Positions 8,159-17,917 are shown, numbered from the stretch's first letter. The stretch is 64,000 nt of DNA from Syntrophomonas sp. DTU018 (GCA_001513155.1 LFSR01000022.1:45133-109132), one strand, 5' to 3'. Numbers and translations: made by a program. The notes: a model not told the origin generated them from the letters alone.

Positions 8159-9046
8159 GTGATGGAGATGGAAATGCCCCGGTTGGTAACAGCTATGGTG
8201 ACGCCTTTTGATGATAATTTGGAGGTAAACTATAGCAGGGCTGCGCAGTTAGCTGAATACCTGGCAGATAACGGTACCCAGGGAATTGTAGTGGCGGGGA
8301 CAACGGGAGAAGCTCCAGTTTTATCGGATGAGGAGAAACTGCGCCTGTTTAAAGCAGTAAAAGAGCAGGTGGGGGATAAGATAACGGTATGGGCAGGTAC
8401 CGGCAGCAATAACACCCAGCATGTTATAGAGCTGAGCCGAGAAGCTGAAAAAACTGGGGTGGATGGTATCCTGCTGGTAGCGCCCTATTACAATAAACCC
8501 TCTCAGGAAGGACTTTATCAGCATTTCAAGGCTGTGGCTGAGGCAGTGAATTTGCCGGTGATGGTCTATAATATTCCCAGCCGCACTAGCTGTAATATAT
8601 TACCGGAAACCATGGCTCGATTGGCTGCTATCGAAAACATAGTAGCTGTTAAAGAATCCACGGGAGATATGAACCAGGCTTCCCAGCTGGCCCGCCTGTT
8701 GCCGGATAAGGTGAAAATATATTCGGGAGATGATTCTCTCACTCTTCCCATGCTGTCTTTGGGAGCCTATGGAGTTGTCAGTGTGGCTTCCCATCTGGTG
8801 GGTAAGGATATTGCCCGCATGATAGATGCTTTCGTAAGTGGTAATGTTTCAGAAGCAACCCGCATTCATCTAAAATTATTCCCCATTTTCAAGGGACTGT
8901 TTATTACTACCAATCCTATACCCTTAAAGGAAGCCATGAATATGCTGAACATGCAGGTAGGAGGCTTCAGGCTGCCCCTTACTGGTGCCAGCGAAGGGGA
9001 ACGGGCAACGATACGGGAGATGTTGGTGGCTAATGGCTTGATTTAA
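8159..9046 (+). CDS. dapA: 4-hydroxy-tetrahydrodipicolinate synthase
   Basis: DapA condenses pyruvate with aspartate semialdehyde. The 295-residue TIM-barrel protein has GTTGEAP (residues 47-53), catalytic Tyr137 in VYNIPSRT and the Schiff-base Lys165 in VAVKESTGD. Several in-frame starts crowd the 5' end (GTG 8159, ATG 8162, 8168 and 8174); the first is given, but any could be used, and the difference is at most five residues. It is the last gene of the DPA/lysine operon before a strong terminator. Its product is the common precursor of DPA (via SpoVFAB) and of lysine and diaminopimelate (via DapB). Confidence 0.96.
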   Translation: MMEMEMPRLVTAMVTPFDDNLEVNYSRAAQLAEYLADNGTQGIVVAGTTGEAPVLSDEEKLRLFKAVKEQVGDKITVWAGTGSNNTQHVIELSREAEKTGVDGILLVAPYYNKPSQEGLYQHFKAVAEAVNLPVMVYNIPSRTSCNILPETMARLAAIENIVAVKESTGDMNQASQLARLLPDKVKIYSGDDSLTLPMLSLGAYGVVSVASHLVGKDIARMIDAFVSGNVSEATRIHLKLFPIFKGLFITTNPIPLKEAMNMLNMQVGGFRLPLTGASEGERATIREMLVANGLI

Positions 9047-9063
9047 AAACGGCTTAGTAAAAG

Positions 9064-9119
9064 ATGGATCCTGCATTGTCAATGTCTGGTGTGCTATGAC
9101 AGGCTGGATCCATTTTTTT
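9064..9119 (+). terminator. Terminator after dapA
   Basis: ATGGATCC (9064-9071) pairs with GGATCCAT (9106-9113), with an inner TGTCA/TGACA pairing, followed by a run of T residues. Confidence 0.8.
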
Positions 9120-9237
9120 ATGGCCATTATCTTTCCAGTTAGGAAGGTTTGGTTGTAAGGCCTATTTCTATCGGCTATAATAATCAAAGCGATTGATTCG
9201 GGCGGGATTTAAAACTGAATAGCAAGGAGGTGAAACC

Positions 9238-10899
9238 ATGTCTGATAATGAGCGTATGCAGATTATTCCTCTGGGCGGCGTGGGGGAAATCGGAAAAAAT
9301 ATGCTCGCAGTTCGTTATCAGGACACTATTGTAGTTATAGACACCGGCTTAATGTTTCCAGAAGAAGAACTGCTGGGAATAGATGTGGTTATACCTGACA
9401 TCACCTATCTGATTGAGAATCGGAATAAAGTTAAGGCCATTTTGCTGACTCACGGCCATGAGGATCATGTGGGAGCTCTTCCCTATGTTTTAAAGGAGAT
9501 TCAGGTTCCGGTATATGGCAGCAGACTAACCCTGGGTATAGTCGAAAGTAAGTTAAAGGAGCATAATCTGAACGGCGATTGCCTGAATGTAGTCAAACCC
9601 CGGGATATGATCAAGATCGATGATCTGGAGATTGAGTTTTTCCGGGTGAGCCACAGCATACCAGATGCCATGGGAATTGCCATACACACTCCCATTGGCA
9701 TTGTTCTGCATACCGGCGATATTAAACTGGACCAGACTCCCGTTGATGGACAAGTGGTAGATTTTCGCAAACTGGCGAAATTGGGGGAAAAAGGGGTTCT
9801 GGTATTCCTGGGTGACAGCACCAATGCGGACAAACCAGGATTTACTATGTCGGAAAAAGTGGTGGGCAATACTTTTGACGATTTGTTCGGCAGGTGTGAG
9901 GGACGTATAATCGTAACCACTTTTGCGTCCAATGTGCACCGCATCCAGCAAGTTATCAGCACAGCCCACAATTATGGCCGGAAAGTATGTGTGATTGGCC
10001 GCAGCATGATTAACAATGTGAAGATAGCCTGCGAATTAGGCTACATGAACATTCCTGAAGGCATTTTTATCGATCAGGAAGATATCAGCAAATATCCACC
10101 CAATCGGATCGTAATAGTCACTACTGGTTCTCAGGGTGAACCTATGTCAGCTTTGACGCGCATGGCTACCGCTGATCACCGCTGGGTAGCTATAGAGCCT
10201 GATGATACGGTCATAATTTCGGCTACACCGATACCAGGTAATGAAAAGCTGGTAGCCAGGACAGTGGACTTACTGTTTAGGCAGGGCGCGGAAGTAATAT
10301 ATGAGAAAAGTATGGGAGTGCATGTATCGGGACATGCAGCCCAGGAAGAGTTAAAGATATTGCTGAACTTGATCCGGCCCAAGTTTTTCATACCGGTTCA
10401 TGGAGAATACCGGCATTTGATGAAACATGCCCGGTTAGCTGAAAGTCTGGGTATTCCCCGTTCTCACATATTTGTGGCTGAGAACGGTCAAATAATAGAG
10501 GTGAGCCGGAAAAAAGCCAGCATTGCAGGTAAAGTTACTGCGGGTAAAATCCTGGTTGACGGACTGGGTGTGGGTGATGTAGGCAATATTGTTTTGCGGG
10601 ACCGCAAGCAATTGTCCCAGGACGGGATTATGATAGTGGTGGTGACCATTCAAAAGGATACTGGCGAGGTTTTGGCTGGTCCCGATATAGTTACCCGCGG
10701 ATTTGTATATGTTCGTGAATCTGAACAGCTGATAGAGGATGCCAAGGAACGAGTCAAAGAAGCCCTCGACCTGTGCATCCAACGAAAGATCACTGAATGG
10801 GCGGTTATAAAAGCCCAGGTTCGCGACCGCCTGGGCAAGCATCTTTACGAAAAAACGGGACGCAGACCCATGATACTGCCTATAATAATGGAAGTGTAA
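9238..10899 (+). CDS. rnj: Ribonuclease J
   Basis: RNase J is a zinc-dependent endo- and 5'-3' exoribonuclease of the beta-CASP group, acting in mRNA decay and rRNA maturation. The 553-residue length is standard. The metallo-beta-lactamase motif HGHEDH lies at residues 72-77 and later ligands in HTGDIKLD. The beta-CASP part includes SQGEP, and SGHA and PVHGEY follow; a C-terminal domain completes it. AAGGAGGTGA precedes the ATG at ideal spacing. By synteny it corresponds to B. subtilis rnjB (ymfA). It is flanked by terminators on both sides and is therefore transcribed alone. Confidence 0.95.
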   Translation: MSDNERMQIIPLGGVGEIGKNMLAVRYQDTIVVIDTGLMFPEEELLGIDVVIPDITYLIENRNKVKAILLTHGHEDHVGALPYVLKEIQVPVYGSRLTLGIVESKLKEHNLNGDCLNVVKPRDMIKIDDLEIEFFRVSHSIPDAMGIAIHTPIGIVLHTGDIKLDQTPVDGQVVDFRKLAKLGEKGVLVFLGDSTNADKPGFTMSEKVVGNTFDDLFGRCEGRIIVTTFASNVHRIQQVISTAHNYGRKVCVIGRSMINNVKIACELGYMNIPEGIFIDQEDISKYPPNRIVIVTTGSQGEPMSALTRMATADHRWVAIEPDDTVIISATPIPGNEKLVARTVDLLFRQGAEVIYEKSMGVHVSGHAAQEELKILLNLIRPKFFIPVHGEYRHLMKHARLAESLGIPRSHIFVAENGQIIEVSRKKASIAGKVTAGKILVDGLGVGDVGNIVLRDRKQLSQDGIMIVVVTIQKDTGEVLAGPDIVTRGFVYVRESEQLIEDAKERVKEALDLCIQRKITEWAVIKAQVRDRLGKHLYEKTGRRPMILPIIMEV

Positions 10900-10908
10900 T
10901 AAGATAAC

Positions 10909-10941
10909 GGCCGATTTTCTGCCAGGGAATCGGCCTTTTTT
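10909..10941 (+). terminator. Terminator after RNase J gene
   Basis: GGCCGATT pairs perfectly with AATCGGCC across an 11-base loop, followed by TTTTTTA. Confidence 0.9.
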
Positions 10942-11020
10942 ATGCCCACTGGCTATTATGAGGTTTTCTTAAAAAATCCGTCAACATAGCTGTCATCAGA
11001 CCTTTTAAAAAAAGATTTTG

Positions 11021-11050
11021 GCTTGCAGTAATTGCGGGCTTTTTATTTTT
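11021..11050 (+). terminator. Terminator-like hairpin without an upstream gene
   Basis: GCTTGCA and TGCGGGC form a 7-bp stem with two G-U pairs and a five-base loop, followed by TTTTTATTTTT. The nearest upstream gene already has its own terminator at 10909. Confidence 0.5.
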
Positions 11051-11166
11051 CTGCCTAATCAATATATCTGCATAAAGCTGCTCTTTACAGGGTTTTTTCT
11101 ATGGTGCTTAAAACCGTGATGACGGGGTAGTATTCTGGTTTAAATTAGGTAGTGCGCCAATTATTG

Positions 11167-11208
11167 AAGCTGTCACCAAATTGAAAGCAGATTGGGGGGC
11201 AGCTTTTT
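11167..11208 (+). promoter_or_regulatory. Leader hairpin upstream of tepA
   Basis: AAGCTGTC pairs with GGCAGCTT (one G-U), extended by CCAA/TTGG, and is followed by only five T residues. It stands 64 bases before the tepA start, so it could act as an attenuator or simply terminate an upstream transcript. Confidence 0.45.
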
Positions 11209-11271
11209 GCATTAATTATCAATCCTGGGGATAACCTAATCATAATCATGATTAGGAAGGGAGAAGTAGCT

Positions 11272-11967
11272 GTGACAGGAAACAACCAGCAACCGGAAGC
11301 CAATCAAGAGCAGAAATTGGACAATATTAAAGAACTGGGACAGCTGGAAATACCGGCTTATAAAAGCGATATACACTGCCTGACCATTACCGGGCAGATA
11401 GAGGGACATATGGTTCTTCCTCCCCAGAACAAAACCACCAAATACGAGCACGTTATTCCTCAGCTGATTGCTGTGGAAGAGAATCCCAATATTAAAGGAC
11501 TGCTGATACTGCTGAACACCGTTGGCGGTGATGTGGAAGCGGGATTGGCTATAGCGGAAGCCATAGCCAGCATGACCAAACCTACAGTTTCCATTGTATT
11601 GGGCGGCGGTCACTCCATTGGAGTCAGCATCGCTGTAGCAGCGGACTATTCATTAATTGCCCCTTCTGCTACCATGACTATTCACCCGGTACGCTTGAGC
11701 GGTTTAATACTGTCGGTTCCACAAACCTATGAATACTTGGATAAAATGCAGGACCGGGTAGTAAGATTTGTGGTGGAACATTCCCGTATCAGTGAAGAGC
11801 AGTTCCGGGAGCTAATGTTCAGAACCGGGGATTTGGCGCGGGATATTGGTACGGTATTAGTGGGAAAAGATGCGGTTGATTATGGGCTAATAGATCAAGT
11901 GGGAGGGGTGGCTGAAGCCCTTAGAAAATTAGGAGAAATGAAAAATTCCGAGGGGATGATGCAGTGA
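11272..11967 (+). CDS. tepA: TepA-like ClpP-family protease
   Basis: This 231-residue protein is a ClpP-fold serine protease of the TepA (YmfB, translocation-enhancing protein) type. The nucleophile Ser lies in [16 protein letters not shown] (about residue 115) and the His in TMTIHPVRL (about 138). [11 protein letters not shown] is the ClpP-like strand before the active site. GTG 11272 is taken as start because AGGAAGGGAG (11254-11263) sits 8 bases upstream; the ATG at 11248 lies before that site. The neighbour is a YlzJ-like gene and then ftsK, the usual tepA context. TepA is linked to protein secretion and possibly spore development; the substrate is unknown. Confidence 0.88.
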   Translation: MTGNNQQPEANQEQKLDNIKELGQLEIPAYKSDIHCLTITGQIEGHMVLPPQNKTTKYEHVIPQLIAVEENPNIKGLLILLNTVGGDVEAGLAIAEAIASMTKPTVSIVLGGGHSIGVSIAVAADYSLIAPSATMTIHPVRLSGLILSVPQTYEYLDKMQDRVVRFVVEHSRISEEQFRELMFRTGDLARDIGTVLVGKDAVDYGLIDQVGGVAEALRKLGEMKNSEGMMQ

Positions 11968-12191
11968 TATTATATTTACCTGAACCCTTTGAGTTTACTT
12001 TTGCAGCAGAAGGAAAAAAGCCGGAAGAGTCATTTACCTTGAAGCTGCCTTCCGGCGGTGAACTGGTAGTTGAAAACTGCGGGCAGAATCAGGTGCGGGT
12101 TGTACAGCTGAGAAGCACTGATCCCATGGATTACCTCAACAGCAAATTTCAGCCTGGCAGCATCATAAATCTGGAGGCCAACTTAGAATAA
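11964..12191 (+). CDS. ylzJ: YlzJ-like small protein
   Basis: A 75-residue protein overlapping the tepA stop by 4 bases (ATGA-type coupling). It begins [11 protein letters not shown] and contains STDPMDYLN near the end, as do YlzJ-like proteins found next to tepA and spoIIIE in Bacillus. No enzymatic motif, membrane segment or cysteine is present. The function is unknown; coupling suggests it is made in fixed ratio with TepA. Confidence 0.75.
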   Translation: MILYLPEPFEFTFAAEGKKPEESFTLKLPSGGELVVENCGQNQVRVVQLRSTDPMDYLNSKFQPGSIINLEANLE

Positions 12192-12544
12192 TTCAATAAC
12201 TTCATTAACAGAATAATAAACTACCTTTTTTTGGCTAGAAATAAGAACCGCTTACTCTGAAAGTCTCATGTTAAAGAGGACTTTGGTGGCGGTTTTTTAT
12301 TGTTATACAAGGGACCATCCGTATATCTGTCATGTACACTTATTGGGGCTCCAGTTTATTAACAACAATTGAAATTGCCTGCGATCTGGTACTTATGATA
12401 GTATTTTTTCCAGTCAGCAGGAATTCCTCTGTACCAGGAGAAATCTACCTACAGTATCATATTAATTATTTTAAAGTCCAGTTAAAGTCCAGCCATTTCT
12501 GCTGCCGATTCTAAAGAAATCAGGTTATCACACAGGAGATTTAT
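12192..12544. other. Intergenic region before ftsK
   Basis: Apart from a terminator at 12246-12298 and a short AAAGTCCAG direct repeat near 12474, nothing recognisable is seen. A 60-codon open frame at 12332 has no ribosome binding site and no protein-like composition. Confidence 0.5.
12246..12298 (+). terminator. Terminator after tepA-ylzJ
   Basis: The outer stem AACCGC/GCGGTT encloses an inner stem AAAGTC/GACTTT, and a TTTTTT run follows. Confidence 0.75.
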
Positions 12545-14794
12545 ATGCCAACCAATAAGAAAAAGACGGTGAAGACAGCAAAGTCAAAATCAGTGCGTAT
12601 GAATAATAAAAAGCCACCCCAGCCTAACCCAGTTTACAACGAAGTCCTGTCGCTGGTAGCTTTTGTACTGGCCTTGTTTATTTATATAAGTGTCAGCCGT
12701 GCCCAGGGTATCCCGGAAGATGTCAAGGTTATTGGCTGGATTGGGTCACGTGTAGCTTACGGCTTGGAACTTGTTTTTGGGGAAGGAGCTATCATATCCT
12801 CCTTCTTTTTGCTGGCCTGGTCTATCCATCTTGGAGTATATAAAAAGGCCTGGTCTATCAGAATGTGGGGATTTTCTCTCTTATTCATATGCGTCCTGAT
12901 TTACTATGGATTATATGACATACCTATCGGCCTTAACCCCTGGTCGGCGGGCCAGAGAGGTTTAGGAGGAGGTTTGCTGGGAGGAGGAATAGCTTATTTA
13001 TTTCTCCAGCTAGTGGGACAGGTAGGGGCAATAATTTTTTTAACTCTAGGTGTATGTATATCCCTGCTGTTGATTATCAATCGTCCCTGGTCAGAAATCA
13101 GTGCCTTCATGGTTAATTGGTTCGGAAAAGTGAAGAACTGGCTTAACCATATTTTATTTTACGAAGTTGACGAGGATGACAAGCCAGCCCCGACTGCGCG
13201 GAGAACAGAGCCCGTGATTATTGATCACGGCAGGGAAACAACTGTATCAGAAAAAAGAGAACCCGCCTGGGTTGAGATAGATGTGAACCCGGCTAATGAA
13301 CTGGATACCGAATTTGTTTCTGTAGTTTCCAAAGTACCAACATCTTCCAAGGAAGGGAAAAGAGGGGACAGCCGCTCCTATCAAAAACCACCTTTGGAAC
13401 TGCTAAGTGAGGTTAGTTCAGAACGAAGCATTGATAAAAAGAATATTAAGGAAAGCATTGCCATTTTGGAAGAGACTTTTGCCAATTTCGGTATCAGCGT
13501 AAAGGTCAATCAGGTAAGCTGCGGTCCAGCGGTTACCCGATATGAAATAACACCTGCCCCGGGAGTAAAAGTAAGCAGGATAATAAGCCTCACCGATGAC
13601 TTGCAGTTAAACTTAGCTGCTCCGGGAATACGCATTGAAGCGCCCATTCCGGGAAAATCTGCGGTAGGAATAGAAGTTCCCAACGCCAAAATTCTCAGTG
13701 TAGGATTGCGCAGTCTGCTGTCCTCACCGGTTTTTCAGCGGTTGAATACTCCCCTGGCCTTTGCGTTGGGGGAAGATATTTCCGGGTCTCCGGTAGTAGC
13801 CAAATTAACAGATATGCCCCATTTATTGATTGCAGGTTCCACCGGTTCCGGCAAAAGTGTGTGCCTGAACTGTATTATTATGAGTTTGTTATACAATACC
13901 GTGCCTGATGAACTGAAGCTGGTGTTTATTGACCCCAAAATGGTAGAATTAACCGTTTATAATGGCATTCCTCACTTGATGTGCCCGGTGGTAACTGATC
14001 CTAAAAAGGCTGCTGTGGTTTTGCGCTGGATGGTTACTGAGATGGAAAAACGCTACCGAATGTTTGCTGAAAAAGGAGTCCGGGATATCAACCGTTATAA
14101 CCAAGTTACTGATGAGAAAATCCCTTACATTGTGATCATCATAGATGAATTGGCTGACTTGATGATGGTAGCTCCGGTGGAAGTTGAAGATTCAATTTGC
14201 CGCCTGGCGCAAATGGCACGAGCCGCGGGAATGCACTTGATTGTTGCTACCCAAAGGCCTTCTGTTGATGTAGTAACCGGAGTAATCAAAGCCAATATAC
14301 CATCCCGGATTGCTTTTGCCGTGTCCTCCCAGGCTGATTCTCGCACTATACTAGACATGAGCGGGGCAGAAAAACTGCTGGGTAAAGGTGATATGCTCTT
14401 CTTCCCAGTTGGGGCAGTAAAGCCCTACCGAGTACAGGGCGCTTATGTATCCGATCAGGATATAGAGAAGACAGTTGATTTTATCAAACAGCAATCCTAT
14501 CAGACTGAAGATGAAAACCAAATCAAAGAACTGGAGTTTTCGCTGGAACAGGCTGATTTGGAATACGATGATGACTTATTCTGGGATGCAGTTGGTGTGT
14601 TTGTGGAAAGTCAGAAGGCTTCGGTTTCCCTGTTGCAGCGCAGGCTGCGTATTGGGTATGCTCGTGCCGCACGCCTGGTGGATTTAATGGAAGAGCGAGG
14701 AATAGTATCTCCTTTGGACGCCAACAAAAAAAGAGAAATTCTTATAGACAGTGAGCAACTGGAGAAACTATATGAGAATCGTAAGTTAGTTTAA
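12545..14794 (+). CDS. ftsK: FtsK/SpoIIIE DNA translocase
   Basis: This 749-residue protein pumps double-stranded DNA through the closing septum in division and, in the SpoIIIE role, into the forespore. An N-terminal membrane region of about four segments (residues 30-190) is followed by a charged linker. The motor then carries Walker A AGSTGSGKSV and Walker B YIVIIIDELADLM. The C-terminal gamma winged helix has SVSLLQRRLRIGYARAARL, which reads SRS/KOPS-type DNA motifs. Length and order match SpoIIIE, as does the position after tepA. CAGGAGA precedes the ATG. Whether one protein serves both division and sporulation cannot be said from this window. Confidence 0.96.
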   Translation: MPTNKKKTVKTAKSKSVRMNNKKPPQPNPVYNEVLSLVAFVLALFIYISVSRAQGIPEDVKVIGWIGSRVAYGLELVFGEGAIISSFFLLAWSIHLGVYKKAWSIRMWGFSLLFICVLIYYGLYDIPIGLNPWSAGQRGLGGGLLGGGIAYLFLQLVGQVGAIIFLTLGVCISLLLIINRPWSEISAFMVNWFGKVKNWLNHILFYEVDEDDKPAPTARRTEPVIIDHGRETTVSEKREPAWVEIDVNPANELDTEFVSVVSKVPTSSKEGKRGDSRSYQKPPLELLSEVSSERSIDKKNIKESIAILEETFANFGISVKVNQVSCGPAVTRYEITPAPGVKVSRIISLTDDLQLNLAAPGIRIEAPIPGKSAVGIEVPNAKILSVGLRSLLSSPVFQRLNTPLAFALGEDISGSPVVAKLTDMPHLLIAGSTGSGKSVCLNCIIMSLLYNTVPDELKLVFIDPKMVELTVYNGIPHLMCPVVTDPKKAAVVLRWMVTEMEKRYRMFAEKGVRDINRYNQVTDEKIPYIVIIIDELADLMMVAPVEVEDSICRLAQMARAAGMHLIVATQRPSVDVVTGVIKANIPSRIAFAVSSQADSRTILDMSGAEKLLGKGDMLFFPVGAVKPYRVQGAYVSDQDIEKTVDFIKQQSYQTEDENQIKELEFSLEQADLEYDDDLFWDAVGVFVESQKASVSLLQRRLRIGYARAARLVDLMEERGIVSPLDANKKREILIDSEQLEKLYENRKLV

Positions 14795-14822
14795 GGTTTA
14801 ACAGCGGGGGAGGAGTAAAATC

Positions 14823-15782
14823 TTGCGCTTAACCTCCAGAGAGCGAGAAATTCTCGAAGTGCTTAGAAAGGATCCGCTTATCAGCCAGGAGGATCTTGCT
14901 CATCGCTTGGGAATATCGCGATCTTCTGCTGCGGTACATATCTCCAATTTAATGAAAAAAGGTGCCATTCTGGGAAAGGGTTATATTTTCAGTGAACAGG
15001 CCAGTGTAGTAATCATGGGAAGTATTTACCTGAGCATTGAAGTTGACACTTTCAAGCAAACCATTGATATTTATCAGAAAGGTTCCGCCATGGAACTAGC
15101 CAAGATATTCGTGGAACTGGGGATTGAACCAAAGGTAATGACCGTTTTGGGGAATGATGATTTAGGAGACCAAATTATTATGCGCATGCAGCAGATGGAT
15201 ATAGATACCAGCAATATAATCCGGTTAGCTGACAAGCGTACTTGCAGGCGGATTTATGCCGATGCTGACCTGAAATATGAAGAGGGATTGTATCAGGAAG
15301 AAGTGCAAAAAGCTTTTGCCTCGCTAGCCTGGGCTGTTTTGAACTGCGAATATTTGGTGTTAGATCCTTGTTACCAATCCCTGGTTTACCAGCTTATTAA
15401 TCACAAGGATGAAGATCTAGTTCCCCGACTGTGTACATATGGGTGTCCTGATAATACACAAGATATGTTAGAGCTTATGGGACATTGTACGGTCGTGGCC
15501 TTAGGATTCAGTGATGCAGACTTGTTAGATCAGTGTATCGATGAAGGCTTGACATTTGTAAAATTGGACCAGCAGTTATTGGTAGCCACCGATGGCATCA
15601 ATCGCCTGATCTACATTACTGACGGGAAAGTACATGATTTTCCCCTGCTGCCCGGACAAGCCTTTGACTGCAAAGGGGGCATACCTCGGCTGCTAGCCGG
15701 TCTCGTATATGGTTTATCCAATCATTATCCAGTTCGCCAAGCTGTGCGCATAGGGGTAGGAGCAGCTTCTTCATCCAATTGA
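14823..15782 (+). CDS. HTH regulator with degenerate PfkB-fold domain
   Basis: Residues 1-50 form a MarR/AsnC-like winged helix (LTSREREILEVL, ISQEDLAHRLGISRSSAAVH). Residues 62-310 follow the fold of PfkB sugar/nucleoside kinases, with FVELGIEPKVMTVLGNDDLG and DIDTSNI, and a final helix LLAGLVYGL. The PfkB signature D-T-T-G-A-G-D-A is here D282-C-K-G-G-I-P288-R, so the catalytic aspartate is replaced by proline. The N-terminal GG-x-x-x-N substrate loop is also altered (GSAMELA). It therefore looks like a ligand-sensing pseudokinase regulator. The start is TTG behind GGGGGAGGAG, 28 bases after ftsK. Target and ligand are unknown. Confidence 0.75.
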   Translation: MRLTSREREILEVLRKDPLISQEDLAHRLGISRSSAAVHISNLMKKGAILGKGYIFSEQASVVIMGSIYLSIEVDTFKQTIDIYQKGSAMELAKIFVELGIEPKVMTVLGNDDLGDQIIMRMQQMDIDTSNIIRLADKRTCRRIYADADLKYEEGLYQEEVQKAFASLAWAVLNCEYLVLDPCYQSLVYQLINHKDEDLVPRLCTYGCPDNTQDMLELMGHCTVVALGFSDADLLDQCIDEGLTFVKLDQQLLVATDGINRLIYITDGKVHDFPLLPGQAFDCKGGIPRLLAGLVYGLSNHYPVRQAVRIGVGAASSSN

Positions 15783-15830
15783 TGAAGCTTTTGTGTTCAT
15801 AATACTGTACATAAGTAAGGGGTGATTCTG

Positions 15831-16559
15831 GTGGGAGTGGGCCAGCGACTGAAGGAAGAAAGACTGCGACAGGGCTTATCATTGGAGGAAATCGAAGAAG
15901 AAACCAAGATACGCAAGTATTACCTGCAGGCTCTGGAAGAGGAGAATTTCCAGGTATTACCTCCACAGGTTTATGCTACTGGCTTTGTAAAAAGATATGC
16001 CAAATTTCTTGGATTGAACGAAGCTGAGTTATCTGAACAATTTAAACGAGAAGCTTATGCAGAAGAGGAAGAGGCACCCGTAATACAGGTCAATGAACCA
16101 CTGACTCCGATTAATAAAGTGGTGCTGCCCTGGAGCAACATCTTGGTCGGGATTATCTTTTTGGTTCTGGCTTTTTGGATTGGGAACTACATAGCAGATT
16201 ATCTATCGGATAGGGGAATCCAGGAAGCTCAACCTCAGACCCCGGGTATACAACAACCGGCAGAGCAAACCCCTGAAACTAATGAAGAACCCAGTGAAAC
16301 TCCGCTTCCCAGTACCACCCCGGTTGCTCTATTGGAGCTAAAAACTACCCAACCCTGCTGGCTTTTGATAGTAGTTGATGGAGAAACTCAGTTTACCGGA
16401 ACCTTGCCGGCTGGTGAGGAGCGGGTCTTTGAAGGAAAAGATTTAATATATGTTAAAGCTGGTAATGCAGGCGGACTTGAGATAACATTTAACGGGGAAA
16501 GTCAAGGGGTCCTCGGTGCACCCGGAGAAGTGAAGGAGATGGAGTTTGCTGCTCAATAA
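15831..16559 (+). CDS. ymfM: RodZ/YmfM-like membrane HTH protein
   Basis: About 242 residues. It has an N-terminal Xre/RodZ-type helix-turn-helix (GQRLKEERLRQGLSLEEIEE, then FVKRYAKFLGL), one transmembrane helix near residues 100-125 (SNILVGIIFLVLAFWIGNY) and a Pro/Thr/Glu-rich extracellular linker. A C-terminal beta domain of DUF4115 type completes it (LKTTQPCWLLIVVDGE, then GEERVFEG). RodZ links the MreB cytoskeleton to cell-wall synthesis; YmfM precedes pgsA in B. subtilis as here. GTG 15831 is preferred to GTG 15822 because AAGGGG lies about 8 bases before it. Confidence 0.88.
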   Translation: MGVGQRLKEERLRQGLSLEEIEEETKIRKYYLQALEEENFQVLPPQVYATGFVKRYAKFLGLNEAELSEQFKREAYAEEEEAPVIQVNEPLTPINKVVLPWSNILVGIIFLVLAFWIGNYIADYLSDRGIQEAQPQTPGIQQPAEQTPETNEEPSETPLPSTTPVALLELKTTQPCWLLIVVDGETQFTGTLPAGEERVFEGKDLIYVKAGNAGGLEITFNGESQGVLGAPGEVKEMEFAAQ

Positions 16560-16582
16560 CAACAGAATAGGTGATACCACAG

Positions 16583-17917
16583 GTGAGAATAGGTTTTATT
16601 AGTCTAGGATGTGCCAAGAATCGTGTTGATACAGAAATTATGATGGGCCTGGTTAAAAGCCGGGGGCATTCCGTTACTGACCGCTTGGAATATGCTGATT
16701 TGGTGGTTATAAATACATGCGGCTTTTTATCGTCAGCTAAAGAAGAGGCTATCGATACGATTTTAGAAACAGCTCAGCTTAAAGAAAAGGGAATTTTGCA
16801 ATACTTAATAGCTGCCGGATGCATGTCCCAATTGCATGCCGAAGAATTGCTGGAAGAGATCCCCGAATTAGATGGAGTAATCGGGGTATCATCCTTTTTG
16901 GATATCAATGCTATAATCGAGAAAGTAGTTTCCGGAGAAAGGGTTAATGCTGTAGCCCCAACTCCAGATACTTTTATTGAACAGGGCCCCCGGGTTTTGA
17001 CCACCCCTGCCGGGTTGGCCTATTTAAAAATAACTGAGGGATGTAATAATCGCTGCAGTTATTGCGCTATACCCTTGATTCGGGGTAATCTTCGTTCCCG
17101 GCCTATAGAGGAGATAAAGAAAGAAGTCGAAGAGTTTGTCCGGAAAGGCATCAAAGAACTGGTGATTGTAGGACAGGATCCCGCCTCTTATGGATATGAC
17201 TTGGGCAGCGGTACGGATCTGACCCAGCTTATCTGTTCCCTTGACAGTATTCCCGGTGACTATTGGATCCGGCTAATGTATGTTCATCCAGCCCATTTAG
17301 ATTCTGCCATAATTAAAGCAATCGCTGACAGTGAACATGTAGTGCACTATTTGGATCTGCCGGTGCAGCATGTGGATGATGCTATCTTACGCAAGATGAA
17401 CCGCCATCATAATGAAGAAGAACTGCGCCAACTGCTCCGAAACCTCCGAAAAGCGATACCTGATCTGGTGCTTCGCACTACTGTAATGGTTGGTTTTCCC
17501 GGGGAAAGTGAAGAGCAATTCCAGCGTTTGTGTGATTTTGTCCAGGAATATGAGTTTGATTGGCTGGGAGCTTTTGCCTATTCACCCCAGGAGAATACCC
17601 CTGCTGCCCTTATGCCTGATCAATTACCTGATGAGGTAAAAGATGAACGGCTGGACAGAATCATGTCTCTTCAACAGAGGATAACCCGCCGGAAAAATAA
17701 AGAACGCTTGGGAAGAGAGGAGAAAGTCCTTATTTCTTTACGCATTTCTGCCAATCTGTATCTGGCAAGAGGCTATTTCCAGGCCCCGGAAGTGGATGGC
17801 ATAACCATGGTAAAAAGCCCACAGCCATTACGTAATGGAGAATTTGTGCAGGCACGTATGGTTGGGGTACGCAAATATGATATGATCGGAGAATTAATTC
17901 ATGAACCTTCCCAATAG
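16583..17917 (+). CDS. rimO: Ribosomal protein S12 methylthiotransferase
   Basis: RimO is a radical-SAM enzyme that adds a methylthio group to an aspartate of ribosomal protein S12. The N-terminal UPF0004 domain has cysteines in SLGCAKNRVD, NTCGFLSSA and AAGCMSQ. The radical-SAM triad is CNNRCSYC with AIPLIRG following, and a TRAM domain occupies the last 65 residues. GTG 16583 gives the family's usual N-terminus, (M)RIGFISLGCAKN, while GTG 16571 would add four residues. It overlaps pgsA by 17 bases, so the two are coupled. Confidence 0.93.
   Translation: MRIGFISLGCAKNRVDTEIMMGLVKSRGHSVTDRLEYADLVVINTCGFLSSAKEEAIDTILETAQLKEKGILQYLIAAGCMSQLHAEELLEEIPELDGVIGVSSFLDINAIIEKVVSGERVNAVAPTPDTFIEQGPRVLTTPAGLAYLKITEGCNNRCSYCAIPLIRGNLRSRPIEEIKKEVEEFVRKGIKELVIVGQDPASYGYDLGSGTDLTQLICSLDSIPGDYWIRLMYVHPAHLDSAIIKAIADSEHVVHYLDLPVQHVDDAILRKMNRHHNEEELRQLLRNLRKAIPDLVLRTTVMVGFPGESEEQFQRLCDFVQEYEFDWLGAFAYSPQENTPAALMPDQLPDEVKDERLDRIMSLQQRITRRKNKERLGREEKVLISLRISANLYLARGYFQAPEVDGITMVKSPQPLRNGEFVQARMVGVRKYDMIGELIHEPSQ

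Larger units (their letters stand above)
10942..11271. other. Intergenic region with two further hairpins
   Basis: No gene is seen between the RNase J terminator and tepA. Two extra terminator-like hairpins occur, at 11021-11050 and 11167-11208. They may bound a short untranslated transcript or form a leader for tepA. Confidence 0.5.

Noticed and set aside
12332..12514. 60-codon open frame before ftsK
   Set aside because: No ribosome binding site and no recognisable protein pattern; it is likely leader DNA.
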